NCBI GenBank assembly: GCA_029820945.1
Contig: JALGUJ010000031.1
Span: 1-42,556 of the forward strand
Reading direction: 5' to 3'
DNA length: 42,556 bases
DNA from: Candidatus Zipacnadia bacterium
GTDB taxonomy: Bacteria > Armatimonadota > Zipacnadia > Zipacnadales > UBA5352
The stretch's first letter is position 1. Every line of letters begins with the position of its first letter. The translations under genes were made by a program, and so were the position numbers. The notes beneath the pieces were generated by a model. It was given only the letters and a program-made list of their open reading frames with translations, made no database searches and was not told where the DNA came from. Positions 14,847-21,726 of this stretch are shown piece by piece.

Positions 14847-15967
14847 GGGCCGTGGGGCGGGCCGATCCGCTGGAACGGCGCCTCCGGCGCGCCGCAGTGC
14901 TCGCGGATGCGATTCATGAAGTGCCAGAAGGGCCGGTAGTGACAGATCGGCGGCAGGCCGTGGTCGATGCTCGGTAGGTAGCCGCCCCACTCCAGCATCG
15001 CAGGGACCTTCGCGTCCACCTCGGCGATGGCCGTCTCGCCCGTCGGATCGACCATGGCGTGCTTGTCGAGGCCGCCGCAGATGATGAAGCGGGGCAGCTC
15101 GCGGCGGATGCGCAGGATGTCCGAACCGCCGTGGGTCGGCTCGAAGGCGTGACACATGTTCACGCCCGCCTCCCACAGGCAGTGCACGAGCTCGCTAACA
15201 TCCCCGTCGCAGTCGATGTCCACCACCGCCGCACCGATGCTGCGGGCGAAATCGGCCACCTCGCGGTAGTAGGGCGCGCAGAACTCGCGGAAGGCCTCAG
15301 GCGAGATGAGCATCCCCGAGCGGAAGCACATGTCCTCCCAGCCGCAGATGGCGTCGATCTGGATGCGCTCGGCGACCCAGGCTGCCTGGTCGAGGAACAG
15401 GTCGGTGAAAGCGCGGTTCATCTCGTGGATCAGCTTCGGGTCGTCCTTCATCAGGTAGCAGGTGCGGTCGAGCCCAAACCAGCTCCGATAGCGCCCCCAG
15501 TAGCTGGGGCAGCTCACCATTACGGGGTCGTCGGGCTGCTCATCAGGAATGGACGGCCTGCCACGGGCCGGATGCGCCGGGTCCAGCCTCGGGCGCATCT
15601 GCAGCTCCCAGTCGCGCCGGTCCTCGAACATGTAGGTCTGGAACTGCGGCATCGTGTAGGTATCAATGTTCTCCGCCAGTTCGCGCGTCTCGGCCTTGTA
15701 CTGCCGGATGAGCACGTAGCCGTCGCCGAGGTCGATGCGCTCGACCTCGAAGGGCGGCACGAAGCCCGTGTGCAGGCCGATGCGATAGTACTGCTCGGCG
15801 CCCCAGAACTCGACGAGCGAGTCGTAGTCGCTCGGGTAGCCCTCCTCCGCGCGCCAGCGCTCGACGGTCTCCTTGTGCGCGATGCCGATCCCGGGCGCGT
15901 ACCAGTAGGGCACGTAGTCCGGCTTGCCGAAGCTGACGACGGCCAGGAAGCGCTCGCGCGTGGTCAT
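14831..15967 (-). CDS. URO-D superfamily protein (second, divergent type)
   Basis: The protein has 378 residues, begins MTTRERFLAVVSFGKPDYVPYW and has the classical URO-D-like ending: VDIDCDGDVSELVHCLWEAGVN, then FIICGGLDKHAM, then GGYLPSIDHGLPP. The position that holds HxC in the MtaA-like protein encoded at 2540 is DCDGD here, so the metal site, if any, differs. The ATG at 15967 is preferred to a GTG at 15982; it begins 5 nt after the metallo-hydrolase stop, so the genes are co-transcribed. Probably a catabolic enzyme of the aldolase/metallo-hydrolase operon; not heme synthesis. Confidence 0.85.
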   Translation of the reverse strand: MTTRERFLAVVSFGKPDYVPYWYAPGIGIAHKETVERWRAEEGYPSDYDSLVEFWGAEQYYRIGLHTGFVPPFEVERIDLGDGYVLIRQYKAETRELAENIDTYTMPQFQTYMFEDRRDWELQMRPRLDPAHPARGRPSIPDEQPDDPVMVSCPSYWGRYRSWFGLDRTCYLMKDDPKLIHEMNRAFTDLFLDQAAWVAERIQIDAICGWEDMCFRSGMLISPEAFREFCAPYYREVADFARSIGAAVVDIDCDGDVSELVHCLWEAGVNMCHAFEPTHGGSDILRIRRELPRFIICGGLDKHAMVDPTGETAIAEVDAKVPAMLEWGGYLPSIDHGLPPICHYRPFWHFMNRIREHCGAPEAPFQRIGPPHGPQPLQ

Positions 15968-15972
15968 CTCCC

Positions 15973-16749
15973 CTACTCCCACGTCAGCGTCTCGCCGGGC
16001 TCGGGCATGGAGGTGGCCGGGAACACCTTGCGCGCGGCGGGAAGCAACTCGTCCCGTGAGCCGCTGCCCACGTGCACCAGCGCGAGCAGTGCGGCTCCTG
16101 CGTCCCGTGCGATGCGCGCCGACTGCCGGACGCTCGAGTGCCCGGCGGTGCTGTCGGGCGTCGGCTCCTTCAGGCCCGTTGAGCCCTCCATGACGAGGAG
16201 GTCCGCGCCGTGGAAGAACTCGGCCAACTCCGGCAGGTAGGCGGTGTCGCCGCTTACCCCAATGGCCACGCCGGTGTCCGTGTCGAGGAAACGGTACGCC
16301 AGGCCCTGCACCGGATGGCGCGTGGGAGCCGTCTGCACGTCCAGCTTGCCGATGCGCAGGTTGTCGCCGGGCGTGACCGGGATCACCTCGGGCGTGGTCT
16401 GCACCGCACTGAAGCGGTCCACCTGCAGGTACGCGCGGGCCAGCTCGACCACGCGCTCGATGTCCTCGGCGGGCCCGAAGATGCGTAGCTCCGACTCATC
16501 GCCGAGCCGGGCGCGCTGCATGCGCCGGTAGAACAGCACGCTCGCGAGGCCCATGTAGTGATCGTGATGGCAGTGCGTGATGAGCACGTCGGTCAGGCCG
16601 GTGGGGTCCTGCCCGGTCGGCAGCATCGACAGCGCGGCGCACCAGCCGCAGTCGATCAGCACGTGGCCGTTGAGCAGGAAGCAGGCGGTGTCGTTGCCCG
16701 CGGGCGGCGTGCAACTGCCGGTTCCGATGAAGGTCAGCGTGGTCGCCAC
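15973..16749 (-). CDS. Metallo-beta-lactamase-fold hydrolase, RNase Z-like subgroup
   Basis: The 258-residue protein contains the full metal motif: H59-x-H61-x-D63-H64 (THCHHDH), H145, D168 (SGDTAY), H204 (AGHSS) and H226. The arrangement and FIGTGSCTPP opening resemble RNase Z/ElaC and related phosphodiesterases or lactonases. The GTG at 16749 follows AGAGGTGA. It sits between the class II aldolase (25-nt gap) and the URO-D-like gene, a setting that suggests a metabolic phosphodiesterase or lactonase rather than tRNA processing. That assignment is inference. Confidence 0.87.
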   Translation of the reverse strand: MATTLTFIGTGSCTPPAGNDTACFLLNGHVLIDCGWCAALSMLPTGQDPTGLTDVLITHCHHDHYMGLASVLFYRRMQRARLGDESELRIFGPAEDIERVVELARAYLQVDRFSAVQTTPEVIPVTPGDNLRIGKLDVQTAPTRHPVQGLAYRFLDTDTGVAIGVSGDTAYLPELAEFFHGADLLVMEGSTGLKEPTPDSTAGHSSVRQSARIARDAGAALLALVHVGSGSRDELLPAARKVFPATSMPEPGETLTWE

Positions 16750-16774
16750 GGCATGTCACCTCTGGGTGGGGCGG

Positions 16775-17494
16775 TCACTGATCATCGGCGCGCTTCCCCC
16801 AGCCCCGCGAAATGCGCTCGATGCAGCCGGATGGATCGTAGTCGGCCGGATCGACGCCGAGGCCCAGGTCGGCGCGGATGGTGCTCAGGTCGCGGAGCTG
16901 CTCGTCGTCGAAGGTCTCAGCGCCACCGAGCTGGCGGATGATGGCTGCGACCTGCGCGCCCTGCTCGACCCACTCCATGCGGCGGTGGGCCTCCCACAGG
17001 TCGCGGCCCACGGTCACCACGCCGTGGTTGCGCAGCAGGAAGGCGTCGGCGGCCAGCAGCATCGGCAGGGCAACCTCCGCCACCTCGATGGTGCCCGGCC
17101 TCGCGAACTGCGAACACGGCACTTCCCACAGCGATACCGCGATCTCGGTCAGATAGTGGGTGGGCAGAGGGCGTCCGAGCGCCGCGAAGGCGGTGCCGTG
17201 CGGGGGATGGGCGTGCACAACGGCGCCCACGTCGCGGCGCGCGCAGTAGCAGGCCAGGTGCAGCATGGCCTCCGAGGAGGGCCTGCCCTCGCCGATGATC
17301 CGCCCGCCGGGCGTGAGCTTGACCATCTCGTCGGGCTCCATGAAGCCCTTGGAGACACCCGTCGGGGTGCAGAGGATGTTGCCGTCGGGCATCCGTGCGC
17401 TGATGTTGCCGTCGTTGGCCGCCACCTGTGAGCGCGCCCACATGCGGCGGCCCACCTCACGGATGGCCTCGCGAAGCTCGGTCTCGCTTGGCAT
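16775..17494 (-). CDS. Class II aldolase/adducin-family protein
   Basis: The protein has 239 residues. The zinc ligands of the L-fuculose/L-rhamnulose-phosphate aldolase family are present: H94 and H96 (VVHAHPPHG) and H157 (RNHGVV). The catalytic Glu is E75 (PSSEAMLH), and the phosphate-loop pattern NDGNISAR with TPTGVSKG is intact. The start at 17494 has GAGAGGACC upstream. It leads the short operon aldolase, metallo-hydrolase, URO-D-like protein. It probably cleaves a keto-sugar phosphate or a related aldol. Confidence 0.92.
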   Translation of the reverse strand: MPSETELREAIREVGRRMWARSQVAANDGNISARMPDGNILCTPTGVSKGFMEPDEMVKLTPGGRIIGEGRPSSEAMLHLACYCARRDVGAVVHAHPPHGTAFAALGRPLPTHYLTEIAVSLWEVPCSQFARPGTIEVAEVALPMLLAADAFLLRNHGVVTVGRDLWEAHRRMEWVEQGAQVAAIIRQLGGAETFDDEQLRDLSTIRADLGLGVDPADYDPSGCIERISRGWGKRADDQ

Positions 17495-17595
17495 GACAGG
17501 TCCTCTCGGGCGTCGGACGGTCAACGGCGCTGCAACAGGATGGACAGGATGGGGAGGATAGCGGCAACGACACTCAAGGGTAATGGCAGGCAGAA

Positions 17596-17627
17596 GCGGC
17601 GGGCGGCCGCCTGCGGCCGCCCGCCGC
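17596..17627 (-). terminator. 14-bp perfect hairpin ending the Gfo transcript
   Basis: Fourteen bases at 17596-17609 pair exactly with 17614-17627 across a four-base loop, 15 nt past the Gfo stop on the minus strand. The U tract is weak. It separates the Gfo gene (17642-18613) from the aldolase operon downstream. Confidence 0.55.
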
Positions 17628-17641
17628 GGACACTGCTGCGA

Positions 17642-18613
17642 TCACACGTCGCTGAGCATGACGGGCTCGCCGGTCTCGGCGGACCGGTTCGCGGCAAGGC
17701 TGACCGCAAGTGACTTCACGCCGTCGGAGTAGTCCGACCTGATACCCGAGGCGTCGCCGCTCTCGACGGCCTCGACGAATGCCACGCTCTCGCGGAAGTG
17801 CGCCGCGATGGGCTGCCAGCTCTTGGTCTCCGTGCCGGCCTGGGTGCGCAGCTCGAAGCTGAACTGGTCGAAGATCACGGTCTTCTTGTCGCCGATGACG
17901 ACCAGCCCGTTCTTCCAGCCCGGCGGCACGCACGAGTTGGTGATGTTGCCGATCGCGCCGCTCTCGAAGCGCAGGTTCACGGTGCCCACGTCCGGGACCG
18001 AGATGTTCTCGACGTCGGTCATCACGCGCAGAGCCATCTCGGCCGAGACGCGCTCGACGTCGCCGGCGAGGTAGCGCGCCATGTCGATGATATGCGTGGT
18101 CTGCTCCAGGATCTGGCCGCCGGACTGGTCCTTGACCCGCCACCACGCCACGCCGGGCAGGCCGCCCATCCACCAGCCCAGCACCATCCCGATGGTATCG
18201 CCCTCCAGCGCCTCCCGAGCCCAGTCCGCGGTATCGTGGTAGCGCCAGTGGTAGGCCGCGCAACTGATGACGCCGGCCTCCTCGACCGCCGCCTCGATCT
18301 CGCGCGCCTTCTCCATGTTGATCGCCAGCGGCTTCTCGACGAACAGGTTCAAGCCCGCCTGCACCGCCAGGATCTCCTGGTCCTCATGGGCGAAGGGCGG
18401 CAGGCAGACGTAGACGGCGTCCATCTCGACGCTGTCGTACATCTCCCTGAAGTCCTCGAATGCTGCGCCGCCGTACTCGCTCGCGGCCGTCTCGGCCTTC
18501 TCCAGGACGATGTCGCTGAAGGCCACCATCTCGGCGTCCTCGATCCTGGCGAGGTTCCTCATGTGAGCGTTGGCGATCCCCCCACAGCCGACGAATCCGA
18601 TCCGCACGGACAT
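17642..18613 (-). CDS. Gfo/Idh/MocA-family oxidoreductase
   Basis: The 323-residue protein starts VRIGFVGCGGIANAH, has VEKPLAIN at 92-99 and carries the substrate-domain motif SGGQILEQTTHIIDMARYL. This combination is typical of one common Gfo branch found in sugar-degradation clusters. GAGGGAGGACC precedes the ATG. It is transcribed alone or with a promoter in the 131-nt gap upstream, and a hairpin follows the stop. Sequence differs enough from the other four Gfo proteins here that a recent local duplication is unlikely. Substrate unknown. Confidence 0.94.
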   Translation of the reverse strand: MSVRIGFVGCGGIANAHMRNLARIEDAEMVAFSDIVLEKAETAASEYGGAAFEDFREMYDSVEMDAVYVCLPPFAHEDQEILAVQAGLNLFVEKPLAINMEKAREIEAAVEEAGVISCAAYHWRYHDTADWAREALEGDTIGMVLGWWMGGLPGVAWWRVKDQSGGQILEQTTHIIDMARYLAGDVERVSAEMALRVMTDVENISVPDVGTVNLRFESGAIGNITNSCVPPGWKNGLVVIGDKKTVIFDQFSFELRTQAGTETKSWQPIAAHFRESVAFVEAVESGDASGIRSDYSDGVKSLAVSLAANRSAETGEPVMLSDV

Positions 18614-18744
18614 GGTCTGGTCCTCCCTCTCGGCGCGTCCGGGCGCGAGGTCGCGGGGCAGGCACCCGGATCAATAGCTGATGCTTCGCCCTGTGTAGTT
18701 CGCAGCCCCGCGCCGCGCACCTGCCCGCAGGCCGGGCCGCGGCG

Positions 18745-19437
18745 CTATTCCCCGCCGAGCCTGCGTTCGAGGTCCGCGACGAGTCGGCGAATGCCGTCCG
18801 CCGCCGGGCCGAACTCGCGTCGCCGGTGCAGGGGCAGGATCTCGTCCGCGTGACGCCGGGCGATCTCCCGCTGCAGGTCCTCCGGGGCGTCGGGCACGCG
18901 CAGCGAGCGGATCTCGTTGAAGCTGAGGTTCGCGGGGCCGACGCCGTTGATGAGCCGGTGGATCTGGGCCCAGCCGAAGCGGGTGCGCAGGAAGGCGGCC
19001 ACGAAGTCCGGCTCGATCCCGGTCAGCCGCACGAGGTCCACAAAGCAGTCCACGAGGGCCGTTTGCGAACTGTGATAGACCACCAGCCGGTTCTTCTCCA
19101 GCGAGCCGGCACCCGAGCGCGCGATGAGGAGATCGCCGGACAGCACGCGGGCGCGCTCGATGTCCCAGGGCGAGCCGGGGGCAACGCGGGTGACGCCCTC
19201 AAAGTCCACGCCGCCGTGGCGCAGCGTCCCCTGCCCCAGCAGTGGGATGCCGCCGAGCACGTGCTGGGGCCTGCGCCCGGTCACGATCGCCCCGTAGGTA
19301 ATGTGCTCGATGAACCGCCCCATCGGAACGAGTGGCAGCACACACCGGCCGAGCACCTCGCCGTACGCCGGATGCCAGTACGCGGGGTCCAGCCGGGTGA
19401 CGAGCTCATCGCTCTGGCTCCGATGGGTCAGGAACAT
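18745..19437 (-). CDS. Orphan HsdS-like half subunit (type I restriction specificity domain)
   Basis: The protein has about 230 residues. It opens TRLDPAYWHPAYGEVL, like the RxDxxYYxPxY start of many HsdS proteins. GDLLIARSGAGSLEKN follows, then VGPANLSFNEIRSLRVPDAP, the signature end of a target-recognition domain, and last a helical spacer. Only one recognition domain is present where full HsdS has two, and no HsdM or HsdR lies in the window. The start at 19437 has a poor ribosome site, and an adjacent GTG at 19440 is possible. It may dimerise as a half-S subunit for distant partners or be a stand-alone DNA binder. Confidence 0.65.
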   Translation of the reverse strand: MFLTHRSQSDELVTRLDPAYWHPAYGEVLGRCVLPLVPMGRFIEHITYGAIVTGRRPQHVLGGIPLLGQGTLRHGGVDFEGVTRVAPGSPWDIERARVLSGDLLIARSGAGSLEKNRLVVYHSSQTALVDCFVDLVRLTGIEPDFVAAFLRTRFGWAQIHRLINGVGPANLSFNEIRSLRVPDAPEDLQREIARRHADEILPLHRRREFGPAADGIRRLVADLERRLGGE

Positions 19438-19571
19438 CACCGGGGGCCTTTCATGGCGCGGCTCATGGTTGGTGGAGGATATTCGTCGGCGGGAGAGGAA
19501 TCGCCTACGACGCCAGCCAGGCGGATGGACAGAGCCCACGTGGCTGAGAACAGGCGAAGGAGGGCACAGCG

Positions 19572-20492
19572 ATGGCTTTCATGCCGGCACTTGCGAAGTT
19601 CATCGACTTCCAGGACGCGGAGGCGTGCGCGCGGGTTCGCGCCATTACCAAGGAGGAGATCACCGACCATCCCAACCCGGACTTCCAGATACGGGTGGTG
19701 GAGGACGCGGCGGAGTTCTACGGACGCTTCGCGACCGACATCGTCACCAGGATCATCGACGCGCGTGACGAGGACCGCGAGTGCGTGCTGATCCTGCCGG
19801 TCGGTCCGGTCCCGCAGTACGCCATTGCCGCGGAGATGATCAACCGCCTCCGCATCGACTGCAGCCACCTGGTGACCTTCAACATGGACGAGTACGCCGA
19901 CGAGGACGGCCGCACGGCTCCGCCCGACTGGGAGGGCTCCTTCGCGACCGCGATGTGGGCCAACCTATTCGGGCGCATCGACGAGGAGCTGCGTCCGCCG
20001 GATGAGAACATCCACTTCCCCGACAGCGACAACATCGATGACTACTCGCAGATGATCGCCGACTACGGGGGCGCCGACTGCTGCTACGGCGGCATCGGCT
20101 GGTGCGGCCACATCGCTTTCTGGGAATCGAGCCTGGGCAGCGAGTTCGACACGATGGACGAGTACAAGGGCGCGACTGCGCGCATCGTCGAGTTGACGCC
20201 GATGACCATCATGCAGAACGCCCTGCACAGCTTCGGCGGCGACTGGTCCTGGGTGCCGCCCAAGGCTGCGACGATCGCCCCGGCGGACATCCTGGGCGCG
20301 AGGCACCGCAGCTTCTGGCTCGACGGCATGTGCGGGCCGGCCACCCCGATGAGCTGGCAGCGCTTCATCGCGCGGCTCGTCGCCCATGGCCCGGTCAACA
20401 AGTTCGTCCCCGGCTCGATCCTGCAGGAGGTGCGCACCGACTACACGATCCTCGGCGGCGTCGCCGACAACGTCGAGATCGACATGTCGTAG
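19572..20492 (+). CDS. NagB-like isomerase/deaminase (glucosamine-6-phosphate deaminase family) with altered active site
   Basis: The 306-residue protein has the NagB/6-phosphogluconolactonase fold. The phosphate loop is LPVGPVPQYA (75-84), FNMDEY carries D106, and GIGWCGHIAFWES holds H180 and E185. In E. coli NagB the corresponding segment is GVGxDGHIAFNEP; the catalytic Asp is Cys178 here. AAGGAGGG at 19557-19564 lies 7 nt before the ATG. It is divergent from the HsdS-like gene and ends before a perfect bidirectional hairpin. It probably acts on a phosphosugar, but true glucosamine-6-phosphate deaminase activity is doubtful. Confidence 0.82.
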   Translation: MAFMPALAKFIDFQDAEACARVRAITKEEITDHPNPDFQIRVVEDAAEFYGRFATDIVTRIIDARDEDRECVLILPVGPVPQYAIAAEMINRLRIDCSHLVTFNMDEYADEDGRTAPPDWEGSFATAMWANLFGRIDEELRPPDENIHFPDSDNIDDYSQMIADYGGADCCYGGIGWCGHIAFWESSLGSEFDTMDEYKGATARIVELTPMTIMQNALHSFGGDWSWVPPKAATIAPADILGARHRSFWLDGMCGPATPMSWQRFIARLVAHGPVNKFVPGSILQEVRTDYTILGGVADNVEIDMS

Positions 20493-20509
20493 CGTCCATT
20501 GCGCCACGC

Positions 20510-20549
20510 ACGAGAGCGGCGGAGCCGATGCCGGCTCCGCCGCTCTCGT
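20510..20549 (+). terminator. 18-bp perfect bidirectional hairpin between convergent genes
   Basis: Bases 20510-20527 pair exactly with 20532-20549 across the loop ATGC. It lies between the NagB-like stop (20492) and the DUF4139-like stop (20574) of the converging transcripts, so it probably terminates both. No long T run is present on either side. Confidence 0.7.
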
Positions 20550-20573
20550 CTTGCGCCCTGATGGGCCCGCCCG

Positions 20574-21713
20574 CTAGTCGGGGATGCGAGTCCCCGAGTG
20601 CTTGATCAGCGTGAACCGGAGGACGCTGTCGCCGCGGCCCGGCACGCTCATGTGCACCGTGACCTTGCCCTCCCCGATGACGTGCAGCGCGTCGGTGTCG
20701 AAGTCCCAGGTCTCCAGCACCGTCTCCATGATCTCGAGCTCGACCGGCTCATCGCGGTAGCTGCGCGCGACAAGCTCGTAGCGCTCGATGGTGTTGAAGC
20801 CGCAGACCCGGCCCAGACGGTCGAAGTCCAGGTCGCGCTTTGCCTGTTCCAGCAGACGCCGCTCCACGACGATGTCCCGGTCGGGGCCCAGCGCCACATC
20901 GAACTGCTCCGCCGCTTCGTACGCCAGCTCCGTCTCGAACTGGTCGTCGAGCAGCCCATCCCCATCGATAACGAAGGTCATGGGCCCCTTGGGGAGAGCC
21001 TCGCGGGCCAGCGCGCCCGACTCCGGCGGCTGCACCACGAGCAGCCTCTCCACGCGCTCGGCGGCTCGCTCGGAGTCGATGCGGTGCATCAACTCGGCCC
21101 CGAGTGTCATTGTTGGGAGGAAGGCGGCCCTCACCGACGTGCCGGCGGGGAGTGCGGCGATGCCCATGATCGGGAACGCCGGCTGCTCACCTTCGCCCGC
21201 GGCCAGCCCGGGGCGCCCGAGAACAACCTGCCCGCGAATGCCGTCGAGCGGCAGGCCGCTGTCATTGGTGACCGTCACCCAGCCGCGAAGCTGGACCTCG
21301 GACGAGCCGGGCGCCCAGACCATGCGGTAGCTGGGGCTCCACTTGATGCCCTTCACGAGGAAGCTCGTGACCAGGGGGAACGCCCCGGCGTGGGGTGCCG
21401 TGACCGACCACTGCAGGTGCCGCTCATCGCCCGCCGCCCGCGTCATCTCACCGATGCGCAGCGCCGACGGGCTCTGCAGACGCACGGATGCTGCGTCGAT
21501 GGTGTCCGTCGCCCACGAGAACCCAAGGGTGTTGAGGCCCTCCCGCAGGCGGACCGTCGCCTGCTGCCTTACGAGCGCGGTGGGTGTGCCGCTGTAGAGC
21601 ACGACCTCGACGGCGCCCACCTCCGCCACCTGCTGGACGACCGGCGCCCCATGTGCCGCACACGCCCCGACGAGCGCCGTGACTGCAACCGCTCTGAGGA
21701 TCCTGCTGGTCAT
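20574..21713 (-). CDS. Secreted DUF4139-like beta-rich protein
   Basis: The protein has 379 residues. Residues 1-23 form a signal peptide (RILRAVAVTALVGACAAHG). The pattern LREGLNTLGFSWATDTIDAASVRL and later VKGIKWSPSYRMVW, GWVTVTNDSGLPLDGIRGQVVLGRP resembles DUF4139-containing proteins, which share this strand-rich arrangement and lack an assigned reaction. The start at 21713 follows CGGGAGCGGG and lies 13 nt after the esterase stop, making it the last gene of the operon. It is probably exported to the same compartment as the esterase. DUF4139 membership is likely, not certain. Confidence 0.65.
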   Translation of the reverse strand: MTSRILRAVAVTALVGACAAHGAPVVQQVAEVGAVEVVLYSGTPTALVRQQATVRLREGLNTLGFSWATDTIDAASVRLQSPSALRIGEMTRAAGDERHLQWSVTAPHAGAFPLVTSFLVKGIKWSPSYRMVWAPGSSEVQLRGWVTVTNDSGLPLDGIRGQVVLGRPGLAAGEGEQPAFPIMGIAALPAGTSVRAAFLPTMTLGAELMHRIDSERAAERVERLLVVQPPESGALAREALPKGPMTFVIDGDGLLDDQFETELAYEAAEQFDVALGPDRDIVVERRLLEQAKRDLDFDRLGRVCGFNTIERYELVARSYRDEPVELEIMETVLETWDFDTDALHVIGEGKVTVHMSVPGRGDSVLRFTLIKHSGTRIPD

Positions 21714-21726
21714 GGTCCCGCTCCCG

